Assembly (NCBI RefSeq): GCF_008973665.1
Contig: NZ_WACP01000005.1
Span: 310,001-374,000 of the forward strand
Direction of reading: 5' to 3'
DNA length: 64,000 nucleotides
DNA from: Paenibacillus tengchongensis
Lineage (GTDB): Bacteria; Bacillota; Bacilli; Paenibacillales; Paenibacillaceae
Positions 10,008 to 18,168 of the stretch are shown one piece after another. The notes under the pieces were generated by a model that saw nothing but the letters and a program-made list of their open reading frames with translations, ran no database searches and was not told where the DNA came from. Each line of letters starts with the position of its first letter. Position 1 is the stretch's first letter. The position numbers and the translations under genes are program-made.

Positions 10008-11003
10008 TCAGCCGAAGATTCCCAGCGGCCCGCTTTCGGCAATCATCTTTTTCCATGAGGTCTGCTGCTCCGGATGGCTCTCCAGCCAACCTTGCGATAT
10101 AGTGTACATCAGCAGCCGCCGGTAATTGATGAACAGTTCCAGCCGCGCCAGAAAGAGGGCATCGAGGTGATTCTCCCGCTCGTAACCGTCCATAAAATGC
10201 TGATAAAAGGACTTGAACGCGCCGAAATCCTGGAACGGACCGCTCATCCCGCCTGCGGGCGAGAACAGCAGAAACTGTGAGGCAATCGCGATATCATTGG
10301 CGAACCAGTGATAATTGGCCACATCAAAGTCGATCAGAATGACATTGCCGCTGCCGTCCAGCATAATGTTCTCAATATGGGGATCATTGTGGATAAACCC
10401 GAAGCTCTCCCGTGTTACCGGAAGCCGCTCCAGCTCCTTGCGCACCTCCTGCCAGCCCTGCTTCACTTCCTCGTCCTTGCACCAGTTGTAGAAGAAGCTC
10501 CATTCATCGCGCCAGTTCAGCACCTCGCCGTCCCCGTCCGGAGCATTGCCCTTCCATTTCGGGTAGCTTTGCGTGAGCCGGTGCAGCTTGCCGACCGTCT
10601 GTCCATATTTTATGTAGAAATCCTTGGTACGTTCTTCCCGTTTCGGTGTGTTCCCCGCAATCCGGTGCATCGTATACGCCGTCAGAATATGTCCGTCCGC
10701 TTCCAGCGTCTCCAGCAGGTTGCCATTCCGGTTGAGCACCGGATGAGTGATCTCCATCCCCTGTTCACCCAGAAAATAAACAAATCGGGTGCGCTCATCG
10801 ATTTCTTTGAAGGCCCTAGCCTCATCTGCTTTCGGAATGGCCAGAATCTTCAGCACCATATCCGCGGAAGCGCCGGGGTCCCGGTAAGCATACAGCACGC
10901 CGTCCGATTCTTCCTTGCCCCCGCCGACATAAGTAAGGTCATCCATACGTGTTCCGAACCGGTTCGCCAGCGCTGCCAATGAAGCATCTGCAATTTGGAT
11001 CAT
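10008..11003 (-). CDS. APH-family phosphotransferase (aminoglycoside/choline kinase fold)
   Basis: A 331-residue kinase of the APH/choline-kinase fold. The catalytic loop HNDPHIEN spans residues 205-212 with D207 as likely catalytic base, and the metal-binding DFD motif is at 225-227. An N-lobe ATP pocket with VLKILA near residue 50 precedes them. The start is ATG 11003 with AAGGGGG seven bases upstream; an upstream extension is unsupported. Related Bacillales proteins include CotS-like spore proteins and small-molecule kinases. Nothing here fixes the substrate, and antibiotic resistance should not be assumed. Confidence 0.85.
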   Translation of the reverse strand: MIQIADASLAALANRFGTRMDDLTYVGGGKEESDGVLYAYRDPGASADMVLKILAIPKADEARAFKEIDERTRFVYFLGEQGMEITHPVLNRNGNLLETLEADGHILTAYTMHRIAGNTPKREERTKDFYIKYGQTVGKLHRLTQSYPKWKGNAPDGDGEVLNWRDEWSFFYNWCKDEEVKQGWQEVRKELERLPVTRESFGFIHNDPHIENIMLDGSGNVILIDFDVANYHWFANDIAIASQFLLFSPAGGMSGPFQDFGAFKSFYQHFMDGYERENHLDALFLARLELFINYRRLLMYTISQGWLESHPEQQTSWKKMIAESGPLGIFG

Positions 11004-11176
11004 GATATTCCCCCTTAACCATGTCTCCGGCAACCGCGCAGCAAACATTCTCCTTCCGCCGGAGAGCTTGCCTAAAGTGTACCGCAGCCCGGCCCCAATG
11101 ACCGGACATAAATTGCTGACTTGCTGTAAAGGCAGCGCTTGTGATTGCGGGGCGTTGCTTCATGATCTGGGGCTTG

Positions 11177-11737
11177 TTAGCTGCCTTTATTAATAATCCT
11201 TATACTCTTCATCATAAGCTCGATATCATCTTTGTTTCGATCATAAACGTCTTTATTCATGCGGATAATTCCGCCTACTGATCGCGATCTGTATCCAGGG
11301 AAATTATTGTCATCAAACACAAAATAAATATCGAGGTTATTGTCACTCAGATCCGTATAACTCTTCCCTTTTAAACCGCTGCCTGTGACGATTTCTTCCA
11401 CAACGGTGTTCTCTCTGGCGTCCCAGGTAATGGTTCCGTTTTGGCCATAAACAAAGATTCTTTGCTCGGGATCATTGTCAAAAATAATTTCAACACCTGC
11501 CTGCGGCAATTCTTCCGGTAATCCTGTATCTTCAGGCTTGTAGTTCTCCATTCCATCAAGTGTATATTCCCAGGCATCGGGGAAATCGACACTGAAGTTG
11601 AAGCGTGAATTATCGTGAGTAATATAATTTTCGGGCTTGGTATAGCGGTTAGCGGATTCATTCCCCTGACAGCCTGATATACATAGACATGTGAATAACA
11701 ACAGAAGCAGGGGCCGGCTATGTTTTACTCGCAGCAT
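11177..11737 (-). CDS. putative lipoprotein of unknown function
   Basis: A 186-residue secreted lipoprotein. A basic N-terminus and hydrophobic stretch (PLLLLLFTCLC) end in the lipobox ISGC, so the mature protein would be anchored to the outer face of the membrane. The mature part contains NFSVDFPDAWEY and ends in a segment (DIELMMKSIRII) of the kind seen in PsbP/DUF-type surface lipoproteins. ATG 11737 places AAAGGAT at a sensible distance and gives a normal signal-peptide length; ATG 11749 is an alternative. It appears to be transcribed alone. Function unknown. Confidence 0.75.
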   Translation of the reverse strand: MLRVKHSRPLLLLLFTCLCISGCQGNESANRYTKPENYITHDNSRFNFSVDFPDAWEYTLDGMENYKPEDTGLPEELPQAGVEIIFDNDPEQRIFVYGQNGTITWDARENTVVEEIVTGSGLKGKSYTDLSDNNLDIYFVFDDNNFPGYRSRSVGGIIRMNKDVYDRNKDDIELMMKSIRIINKGS

Positions 11738-11786
11738 GCTTGATCGCATCCTTTTATTTGTAGTGAATTGGTTATGTTTCACTTCA

Positions 11787-11817
11787 AGAGCCAGTGAATG
11801 AATCATTCACTGGCTCT
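11787..11817. repeat. 31-bp near-perfect palindrome
   Basis: Arms AGAGCCAGTGAATGA and TCATTCACTGGCTCT flank one base. It lies between the lipoprotein start and the SDR gene end. There is no T-run, so it is either a poor terminator for the SDR gene or a protein-binding site for the lipoprotein promoter. Confidence 0.6.
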
Positions 11818-11915
11818 ACAATCATTGTATGGCCGTTATCTTGTTTTATTGTGAATCCATTTTTGAAAAAAGGCATTTATTTTTCTGCTGGCAACATAGA
11901 GAGTTTGATTTAAAC

Positions 11916-12659
11916 CTAGCAGAGTGTTTGTCCGTTATCAATGGTAAAGACTTGACCCGTAACCGAAGCCTGGGTCAGCTGAAAAATAACCGCCTCTGCC
12001 ATATCGTCCGGAGTGGAAATCCGCTGCAGCGGGAGGTTTCCGGCCAGGCGAATCATTTTCTCTTCATGCCCTGCCCACCACCTTGTATCCACAGCACCTG
12101 GAGAGATGCAGTTCACCCGGATATCAGGAGCGAGCGCGATAGCCAGCGACCTTGTCATGGTGTGTATAGCGGATTTCGTAGCTGCGTAAGGGATAGAGGA
12201 GCCGATTCCGGTAATTCCTGCCACACTGCCCATGTTCACAATCGCCCCCGACTTTTGCTTTTTCATATAAGGGACAACCGCTTGTACACAGTGAAACATC
12301 CCTTTTACATTTACACTGAACAGAGAATCCCACACTTCATCCGTCGCTGCCTCTAAGTTATCCATCGCGATCTGGGCAGTAATACTCGCGTTATTGACTA
12401 AACCGTCAATCGTACCGTAACGCCCGGCTATGCAGGCCGCTAAAGCATCGACTTCTTGTTTGCTGGCTACATCCGCCTGGTAAGCGAAGCCGGTGCCGCC
12501 CCTTTTTTCAATCTCAGAAACAACCTCATGTGCCTCTTGTTCAGACCGGCTATAATTCACCGCAACTTTTGCGCCTTTAGCCGCCAGCTTTAAAGCCGTG
12601 GCTCTTCCCACTCCCGTTCCGCCGCCCGTCACGAGAATCACTTTATCCTGCAAATCCAT
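11916..12659 (-). CDS. short-chain dehydrogenase/reductase (FabG-like)
   Basis: A 247-residue classical SDR. The cofactor-binding TGGGTGVG is at residues 11-18 and NNAS at 89-92. The catalytic S145, Y158 and K162 lie in the YAATK context. The length and the ISPGAVDT motif after the active site match 3-oxoacyl-ACP reductase-like enzymes. ATG 12659 (MDLQDKVILVTGG) is chosen because GGGG sits nine bases upstream; ATG 12668 is possible. It is divergent from a LysR regulator that probably controls it. The replacement of the usual cofactor-discriminating segment by NYSRSE suggests NADP(H), which is inference. Confidence 0.9.
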   Translation of the reverse strand: MDLQDKVILVTGGGTGVGRATALKLAAKGAKVAVNYSRSEQEAHEVVSEIEKRGGTGFAYQADVASKQEVDALAACIAGRYGTIDGLVNNASITAQIAMDNLEAATDEVWDSLFSVNVKGMFHCVQAVVPYMKKQKSGAIVNMGSVAGITGIGSSIPYAATKSAIHTMTRSLAIALAPDIRVNCISPGAVDTRWWAGHEEKMIRLAGNLPLQRISTPDDMAEAVIFQLTQASVTGQVFTIDNGQTLC

Positions 12660-12742
12660 TGCACTCATCCCCGCCTTCATTTGGATAGGTTCATTATACT
12701 TTTGCATGGTTGTGAGGTATAATTCGGAAAAATAAAGAGGAT

Positions 12743-12757
12743 ATCATTACAAATGAT
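12743..12757. promoter_or_regulatory. LysR-type T-N11-A operator
   Basis: ATCATTACAAATGAT is a perfect 15-bp dyad that contains the LysR consensus T-N11-A. It lies between the divergent SDR and LysR genes, immediately upstream of the LysR ribosome site, as expected for an autoregulating LysR protein. Confidence 0.65.
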
Positions 12758-12777
12758 ACCCGTGGAGGCAATGCGGT

Positions 12778-13632
12778 ATGGAAAGTCATGATTTAAGGAT
12801 TTTCAAGCAGGTTGCCGAGCTGAAGTCCATTTCAAAGGCTGCCGGAAAACTGGATTACGTGCAATCAAATATCAGCCAGAGAATCAAGAGCCTGGAGGAA
12901 GAGCTGGGTGTCCGGTTATTGATACGCAACAATAGAGGAGTAACCCTTACTGAAGAGGGAAATCAATTCCTTGAGTACACCCGGCAGATTTTGCTGCTGA
13001 TGGATGAAGCCAAATCGGCGGTCAATCCGGCAAAATGGAAGCATTCTTTGGCGATAGGCGCAACCCAGACAATTTCCGCGCTCCGCCTTCCTGAGTGGCT
13101 CTCTTCGTTCCTGCGAGATAACCCTATTGATGTAAAGCTGAGAACGAATTCTGCGGAACGGTTACAAGAAATGCTCTCTTACGGAGAGTTGGACGGCATC
13201 TTTGTAAATGGTCCTTATAATAAGGCACTGTTCGAGCCGGTATATACTTATGAAGAGAAGGTTGTGATCATTTCCCCTAAGCTTCATCCGGGTCAGGAGC
13301 CTCTCAGGCAGACTTTACTCATGAACAGCGATACGGGCTGTGTGTACAGAAATAGACTGCTCGATATCTTTAAGGATGAACATATGCAGAACCGGGCGGT
13401 GATGGAACTGGATTCCCTCGAATCCATTCTGCAGGCGGTGAACGACGGGCTGGGGATCAGTGTCATTCCGGCAGATATCGCCTATAGCCGCAAGGAACTG
13501 CAATCCATTCAGTACGAGGAGTTATGCGAACCCGTTAGAGTTACCTTCTTGATTAAACTTAGGAAGACACAATCCCAGGTCTTAAAGAAATTCATCCGTT
13601 TCTTGGAGGAAACCCGAATAGGGCAAAGTTAG
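12778..13632 (+). CDS. LysR-family transcriptional regulator
   Basis: A 284-residue LysR regulator. The N-terminal winged helix (about 1-60) reads SISKAAGKLDYVQSNISQRI followed by LEEELGVRLLIR. The remaining two-lobed effector domain begins around residue 88. GGAGG lies nine bases before ATG 12778. It is divergent from the SDR gene with a T-N11-A dyad between them, so it is the likely activator or repressor of that gene. The inducer is unknown. Confidence 0.92.
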   Translation: MESHDLRIFKQVAELKSISKAAGKLDYVQSNISQRIKSLEEELGVRLLIRNNRGVTLTEEGNQFLEYTRQILLLMDEAKSAVNPAKWKHSLAIGATQTISALRLPEWLSSFLRDNPIDVKLRTNSAERLQEMLSYGELDGIFVNGPYNKALFEPVYTYEEKVVIISPKLHPGQEPLRQTLLMNSDTGCVYRNRLLDIFKDEHMQNRAVMELDSLESILQAVNDGLGISVIPADIAYSRKELQSIQYEELCEPVRVTFLIKLRKTQSQVLKKFIRFLEETRIGQS

Positions 13633-13636
13633 CCCC

Positions 13637-14473
13637 CTACCTCCCTTTCCGGTAAAACAGCGGGGCATGCCCCGTCACCTCTTTAAACACCCTGCCGAAA
13701 TGGGTGACGCTGCCAAAGCCGACCTTGGCGGCAATCTGATGGACCTTCAGCGCTGATGACTCCAGCAGCTTCTTCGCCTCCTTGATGCGGACGCTGTTCA
13801 AATACTCCACGAACGTAAAGCCGGTCGCTTCCTTAAAAAAACGGCTCAAATAATACGGGCTCACATAAAACTGTTCCGCCAGGAGTGACAATGACAGCTC
13901 GTGCATATAGTAGCTGTTGATGTAGCGGACAACCCCGGAAATCCGTTCATGCATCGGGCTGGGCGATTCCAGCTGCTCCGTACGGGTATCCGCGATATGG
14001 CGGCAGCAGATAATCAGCAGCTGCAGCGCCAGCGTCTGCGCATACATCTCATAGCCGGGCTTCATCTCCTGCATCTCCCGAATAACCCTTTGGGCCAGCG
14101 TTCCGATCGCCAGCAGCTCCTGCAGCGGACAGCGGGCAATGAGGTAATCATGCTCGAAGAGCGGCTGCAGTACATCCGCATAAGCGCCGTTGACCGCAGC
14201 CATATGGCTCTCATGGATATTAACGACCAGGCGTTCATGTCCCGGCAGCTCCGTATTGGCCGTCCGGTGCAGCACATTCGGCGCGATCAGGATCACATCC
14301 CCGGCGCTGACCACCATCGTCCGGTCTTTGATGAAGAATTCCCGCTTGCCGTCCATTAAATAGAAAATTTCATAGGTGCTGTGAAAATGGCTGACCGGCA
14401 TGTGATGGCTGCGCGCCTTCCGGTGGGAGACGGTAAACGTCCCATCACCGTTCTCATAATGAATATCTGCCAC
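13637..14473 (-). CDS. AraC-family regulator beside GH105 gene
   Basis: A 278-residue AraC regulator. The cupin sensor (SHFHSTYEIFYLMDGKREFF, VSAGDVILIAP) occupies the N-terminal 150 residues. The double HTH (LSLLAEQFYVSPYYLSRFFK, IAAKVGFGSVTHFGRVFK) occupies the C-terminal 100. The start is GTG 14473 with AAAGGTGG seven bases before it, so a longer ATG-initiated form is unlikely. It is divergent from the GH105 hydrolase with 142 bases between them and probably activates that gene in response to unsaturated galacturonyl-rhamnose. This last point is inference from location. Confidence 0.9.
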   Translation of the reverse strand: MADIHYENGDGTFTVSHRKARSHHMPVSHFHSTYEIFYLMDGKREFFIKDRTMVVSAGDVILIAPNVLHRTANTELPGHERLVVNIHESHMAAVNGAYADVLQPLFEHDYLIARCPLQELLAIGTLAQRVIREMQEMKPGYEMYAQTLALQLLIICCRHIADTRTEQLESPSPMHERISGVVRYINSYYMHELSLSLLAEQFYVSPYYLSRFFKEATGFTFVEYLNSVRIKEAKKLLESSALKVHQIAAKVGFGSVTHFGRVFKEVTGHAPLFYRKGR

Positions 14474-14615
14474 TGGTCGTCCACCTTTTCTGCATTTTCT
14501 TTTATTATAACCTTCCAGGCGATTGCCGCAAGATATAAGAAGAAACAAAGTATTCTAGCAAAATATGTACATTTTCTTGTGCTACTATAGCCTTAAATCC
14601 AAGAGGGAGGCAACC

Positions 14616-15776
14616 ATGAAAATGAATGTATCCGAATCAAACCGCGTACAGGAACCGCATACTGAGCTTAGCCCGATCGACTGGGCGGAGAAGGCCTGCG
14701 AAGCGCTGATGGCCAAATTTGAACCGGAGCTGCTGCCGCCGGACCGCTTCCATTACCATCAGGGCGTCTTCCTGTCGGGGATGGAGAAATGCTGGCGGGC
14801 GACGAAGAAACCGCAGTATCTGGAGTATCTTAAGGCATGGGTAGACAGCCAGGTGCTTCCGGACGGCAGCATCAAGCACCATAACCCGAAGGAGCTGGAT
14901 GATATCCAGCCGGGGGTTCTGCTGTTCAATCTTCTGGAGCAGACGGGCGACCGCAGATATGAACAAGCCCTGCGTTACCTCGTACCGCTGATCCCGGCAA
15001 TGCCGACCAATCCTTCCGGCGGCTTCTGGCATAAAGAGCGTTATCCGAACCAGATGTGGCTGGACGGATTATATATGGCGGGACCGATTGCCGTCCAGTA
15101 CGGCGAAGCCTTCGGCGCACCCGAATACTTCGACCTGATGGCCTGCCAGGCCCTCCTGATGCACAAGCATACGCTCGACCCTGCTACCGGGCTGCTGTAC
15201 CATGGATGGGATGAGACCAAGGAAGCCTTCTGGGCCGATCCGGCCACCGGACAGGCGCCGGAGTTCTGGGGCCGCGCCATCGGCTGGTATCCGGTTGCGC
15301 TGCTGGAAATGTTCGAGCATATGCCGGAGGATCACAAAGACAAGCCGGCGCTCGTGAGCATTCTGCAGGACCTGCTGGTTGCCCTGACCCGCTATCAGGA
15401 CGAGGCGACCGGCTTATGGTACCAGGTGATCGATAAGGGAGACCGGCCGGACAATTGGCTGGAGAATTCCTGCACCTCTCTGTTCGTTCATGCCATCGCC
15501 AAGGCCGTGAGGCTTGGTTATCTGGACGCCGGATATCTGAAATACGCCTGGAAGGGCTATCAGGGCGTCATCGACACGCTGAAGTTCGACGAGAACGGCC
15601 ATGTGGTGATCGGCAACATCTGCATCGGCACCGGCATCGGCGACTACGCCCATTATATCGCCCGCCCGACCAGCGAGAACGATCTGCACGGCGCAGGCGC
15701 GTTCATTCTGATGTGCGTCGAGATGAGCTTGGTCGAAAAGGTGCAATTGTTCGGTGAAAATAAAGTATTAGACTGA
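14616..15776 (+). CDS. GH105 unsaturated rhamnogalacturonyl hydrolase (YteR-like)
   Basis: A 386-residue (alpha/alpha)6-barrel enzyme without a signal peptide. It should act in the cytoplasm, hydrating and cleaving the 4,5-unsaturated galacturonyl residue that lyases leave on rhamnogalacturonan oligosaccharides. D150 in the NQMWLDGLYM motif corresponds to the catalytic aspartate known from Bacillus subtilis YteR (Asp143). The length also matches that family. AGAGGGAGG precedes ATG 14616. It complements the secreted PL11 lyase encoded near 25.5-31.9 kb, whose products it would process after uptake. Confidence 0.9.
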   Translation: MKMNVSESNRVQEPHTELSPIDWAEKACEALMAKFEPELLPPDRFHYHQGVFLSGMEKCWRATKKPQYLEYLKAWVDSQVLPDGSIKHHNPKELDDIQPGVLLFNLLEQTGDRRYEQALRYLVPLIPAMPTNPSGGFWHKERYPNQMWLDGLYMAGPIAVQYGEAFGAPEYFDLMACQALLMHKHTLDPATGLLYHGWDETKEAFWADPATGQAPEFWGRAIGWYPVALLEMFEHMPEDHKDKPALVSILQDLLVALTRYQDEATGLWYQVIDKGDRPDNWLENSCTSLFVHAIAKAVRLGYLDAGYLKYAWKGYQGVIDTLKFDENGHVVIGNICIGTGIGDYAHYIARPTSENDLHGAGAFILMCVEMSLVEKVQLFGENKVLD

Positions 15777-15819
15777 ACGCTTTATATTAAATAAGAGGTG
15801 CTTGAATTCATGTAGCGAA

Positions 15820-16093
15820 TTAAAATTGGTGAACATGACCATCATTTAATGTCGTTTGTCCTGTTACAAAATGTACATGTTTTCCATTTCCGACTGGAAT
15901 CGCTTGCCCAGTAACTCCTGCAAAGCGATGATTATGTCGATCAGCGCCTTCGTTCGCCGCGGAGTTGTGCGTATAGTCGAAAGGCAGGAATCCTCACGGC
16001 TGTCCAGGTGTTGATCTTTTCTCCCTCCCCAATCAAAAACTTAGGAATGCGTTTGTCAGCCTCATACAAATTCCACAATTCATTTAAGTTCAT
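15820..16093 (-). pseudogene. frameshifted small gene with YmaF-like C-terminus
   Basis: Two overlapping minus-strand frames seem to be halves of one gene. The first starts at ATG 16093 behind a perfect AAAGGGAGG and encodes MNLNELWNLYEADKRI and more, ending at 15941 after 50 codons. The second, ending at 15820, encodes a histidine-rich tail (RHNHRFAGVTGQAIP, GKHVHF, GHVHQF) like the YmaF domain. A one-base shift near 15980-15985 would join them into a protein of about 90 residues. The N-terminus also faintly resembles the start of phage-type tyrosine integrases, so a chimera is possible. Presumed non-functional unless the frame is corrected. Confidence 0.5.
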
Positions 16094-16096
16094 AAG

Positions 16097-16149
16097 AAAA
16101 CCTCCCTTTAGAAGCTATTAATTCTAGTTTGCTTCTAAGGAGAGGTTTT
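16097..16149 (-). repeat. 19-bp inverted repeat covering the ribosome site of the downstream small gene
   Basis: Arms 16097-16115 and 16131-16149 pair with two mismatches around a 15-base loop. Read on the minus strand, the hairpin buries AAAGGGAGG and ends in TTTTC. It could be a terminator for the upstream gene, or an RNA switch for the small gene. Confidence 0.6.
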
Positions 16150-16191
16150 AATCTGCATGCTGTATAAAACTATCGTTTCCTGTTAGCGCAA

Positions 16192-16875
16192 TCAATCACT
16201 CGATCTCACCCATACATTAAGCGAACCTACAGTTGTCCATCCCAATTGAAGTGTTGCTGTAAGACCATCACCTCGTTCGTATCCCACCATGGGTAACCCC
16301 GGGAAATCAAATGCGACTATTTTATGAATGTCAGACCACACATTATCGTTGTTAACACTTGAAAATACGTTGGATATCCCCACAGCATTTGCACCTAAGC
16401 TAGCTATAAATCCGGCCACTTCACCCTTTTTCTTATTTAAATAAATTTTTACATCAGGGCGCTCTAAAAGTTCGGGTCTAATCACATTTTCGGATCCATG
16501 GACGGATGTCCAATCTGCTAGATCTTTTTCTGTTGTGACATGGCACCATCCCGGTTGAACGGGCTCCAATTTAGCTACCGGAGCATGATAGATCCATTCG
16601 GCTGTAAATAACATTTCAAAAGCAAAAGGTGACATATCGAGATTAGCAAAACTATCTTTGATGGAAGATATATCTTTATTACCACCAATGATGTCCATTA
16701 CCTCATCAATAGTTACACACCTGTTTGATGTAATTAAGTCCGGGTAAAACGTCGGCGCTTTCGATGTTGTCCTCCAAATATGGTTACTTGAAGTTGCAGT
16801 AATACCGTGCGTCTCGCATACTATTCCGCACCAAACTATATTATTTAATATGGCTGTAACAACCTTTTCACCCAT
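16192..16875 (-). CDS. uncharacterised protein, possibly GNAT-like
   Basis: A 227-residue protein of no recognised family. It has no signal peptide or membrane segment. Early WCGIVCETHGI, a central FTAEWIYHAP, GWCHVTTEKDLADW, and a late GISNVFSS followed by FPGLPMVGYERGD are the most distinctive stretches. The order (acceptor-side N-terminus, beta-rich middle, then a GISNVF and GYE segment) is reminiscent of GNAT acetyltransferases, but the acetyl-CoA loop is not convincing. ATG 16875 follows GGGGGG at nine bases. It follows another orphan gene by 114 bases and is AT-richer than its surroundings, suggesting acquisition by transfer. Confidence 0.65.
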   Translation of the reverse strand: MGEKVVTAILNNIVWCGIVCETHGITATSSNHIWRTTSKAPTFYPDLITSNRCVTIDEVMDIIGGNKDISSIKDSFANLDMSPFAFEMLFTAEWIYHAPVAKLEPVQPGWCHVTTEKDLADWTSVHGSENVIRPELLERPDVKIYLNKKKGEVAGFIASLGANAVGISNVFSSVNNDNVWSDIHKIVAFDFPGLPMVGYERGDGLTATLQLGWTTVGSLNVWVRSSD

Positions 16876-16989
16876 GATCGAATCCCCCCGCCTTTCTGAA
16901 ACTCCGACAGTTCTTATTCCGAATATGATTCATTCCTGTACGTCCGTCATTGGGTGATTGATCTGATTTACGTTAATCCGCCCGTTAGC

Positions 16990-17769
16990 TTAACAACGAA
17001 ACAACGAAACATTTGTAGACAATTCAGGAAAACCTGCACGACTCCATAACCAAAGTGGTGTATGAACATCGATTGGTGCTAATCCGCTACCTAACAGCGC
17101 TACTTCCCATATTTCAGCAACCCTTTGCCTATCCTCTGCCGAGCCGTTTAATACTTCGGAAGTACACAATCCTAATTTTACGGTTGCTTGTAATATATGT
17201 GTGTCAGGAGCTACTGTAATAAGGTTACGAGATCTCCACTTAACTGCTGTATAAGACTCCAACACATATAACCAGTAATTAAAGATTTTAGGTCCAGAAA
17301 GATAAGGAAATTCAGACTTCCTTTTATTCTGTATTATGTTTTTTAACACCGCTATATCGAAGTTAACAGAATCAATTAGTCCAAACACATCACCTCTATG
17401 AGAAGAATCGACAATACCTTTCGATACCTTTTTCCATATTTCCGGGTGACGATTTGGTTGTAGAGCAACTCGGTGATAAACCAAAACAGTTCGCAAATCA
17501 TCAATACTGTTTTCATAGACTAAACGTGGATTAAAGATCCACCTTGAATTATTATTGTTATACGTATGAAGAATAGCCTGCCATAAGGCGTACGAGTTTC
17601 TTTGATAATTTAAAGACATTCCAAGAGTTAGCACGTTCATTAATTCTTCATTGGGAACAACACCTAATAGAACATCCTCAGGCATTACTTCACCGCCAAG
17701 ATGACCTTCGGAATGCATTTGTAACAATAGCTTTACGTTCTCGAGAAACTGATCATGTGTCATCGGCAT
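16990..17769 (-). CDS. uncharacterised protein, possible helix-hairpin-helix DNA glycosylase-like fold
   Basis: A 259-residue soluble protein. I do not recognise a named family. Two segments are suggestive: LTLGMSLNYQRNSYALW near the N-terminus, and FPYLSGPKIFNYWLYVL followed about 30 residues later by APDTHILQATVKLGL. A glycine-proline-lysine hairpin followed by a D-x-H helix before a LGL turn is the layout of HhH-GPD base-excision enzymes. No iron-sulfur cysteine cluster is seen. ATG 17769 is preferred because GGGGGA lies just before it. AT-rich like its downstream neighbour and probably co-transcribed with it. The role is unknown. Confidence 0.6.
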   Translation of the reverse strand: MPMTHDQFLENVKLLLQMHSEGHLGGEVMPEDVLLGVVPNEELMNVLTLGMSLNYQRNSYALWQAILHTYNNNNSRWIFNPRLVYENSIDDLRTVLVYHRVALQPNRHPEIWKKVSKGIVDSSHRGDVFGLIDSVNFDIAVLKNIIQNKRKSEFPYLSGPKIFNYWLYVLESYTAVKWRSRNLITVAPDTHILQATVKLGLCTSEVLNGSAEDRQRVAEIWEVALLGSGLAPIDVHTPLWLWSRAGFPELSTNVSLFRC

Positions 17770-17936
17770 GTTTTCCCCCATGTAAATTTCTATAAGTATT
17801 TTACCATGGTGCATCCATCTTTTGGGATTACTACCTATAGAAATCATGATCCTACCATTACGCAATCCTGCCCATTAGCTTAATGAAGCGTCTACAACTA
17901 TATTTTCTGAGTCTATAGGCTTTGGCATGAACCGAT

Positions 17937-18090
17937 TCAGTTCCTTTGCCGGGACCCCGGTATATAAGGAGCGCACCCATACGTGGAGCGCTCCTTTCTC
18001 TTGTACCTGCGTGGGATATCTTTGGTGAACACGCTTCCGGCGCCGATGATGCTGTTCTCGCCGATCTGACACCAGTAAATGATACAGCCA
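17937..18090 (-). pseudogene. remnant of hexapeptide-repeat acyltransferase C-terminus
   Basis: The minus-strand frame reads YWCQIGENSIIGAGSVFTKD followed by IP and a non-homologous tail. IGENSIIGAGSV-x-TKDIP is the typical final coil of left-handed beta-helix acyltransferases. No start codon, N-terminal repeats or full coils are present, so this is a truncated leftover rather than a gene. Confidence 0.5.
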
Positions 18091-18168
18091 GCGTGTGCCG
18101 TTCTAGCTGGCACAGGATGTTTTGATTACTTATCGGGTATGTACAAAAAATGCGGAGCCGGAAAGCTG

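Noticed and set aside
10008..11003. Antibiotic resistance by the APH-fold kinase
   Set aside because: The fold is shared by many small-molecule and spore-associated kinases and there is no resistance context.
17968..17994. GGAGCGC/GCGCTCC hairpin as terminator of a plus-strand gene
   Set aside because: No plus-strand gene ends there; it lies within the acyltransferase remnant and may be fortuitous.
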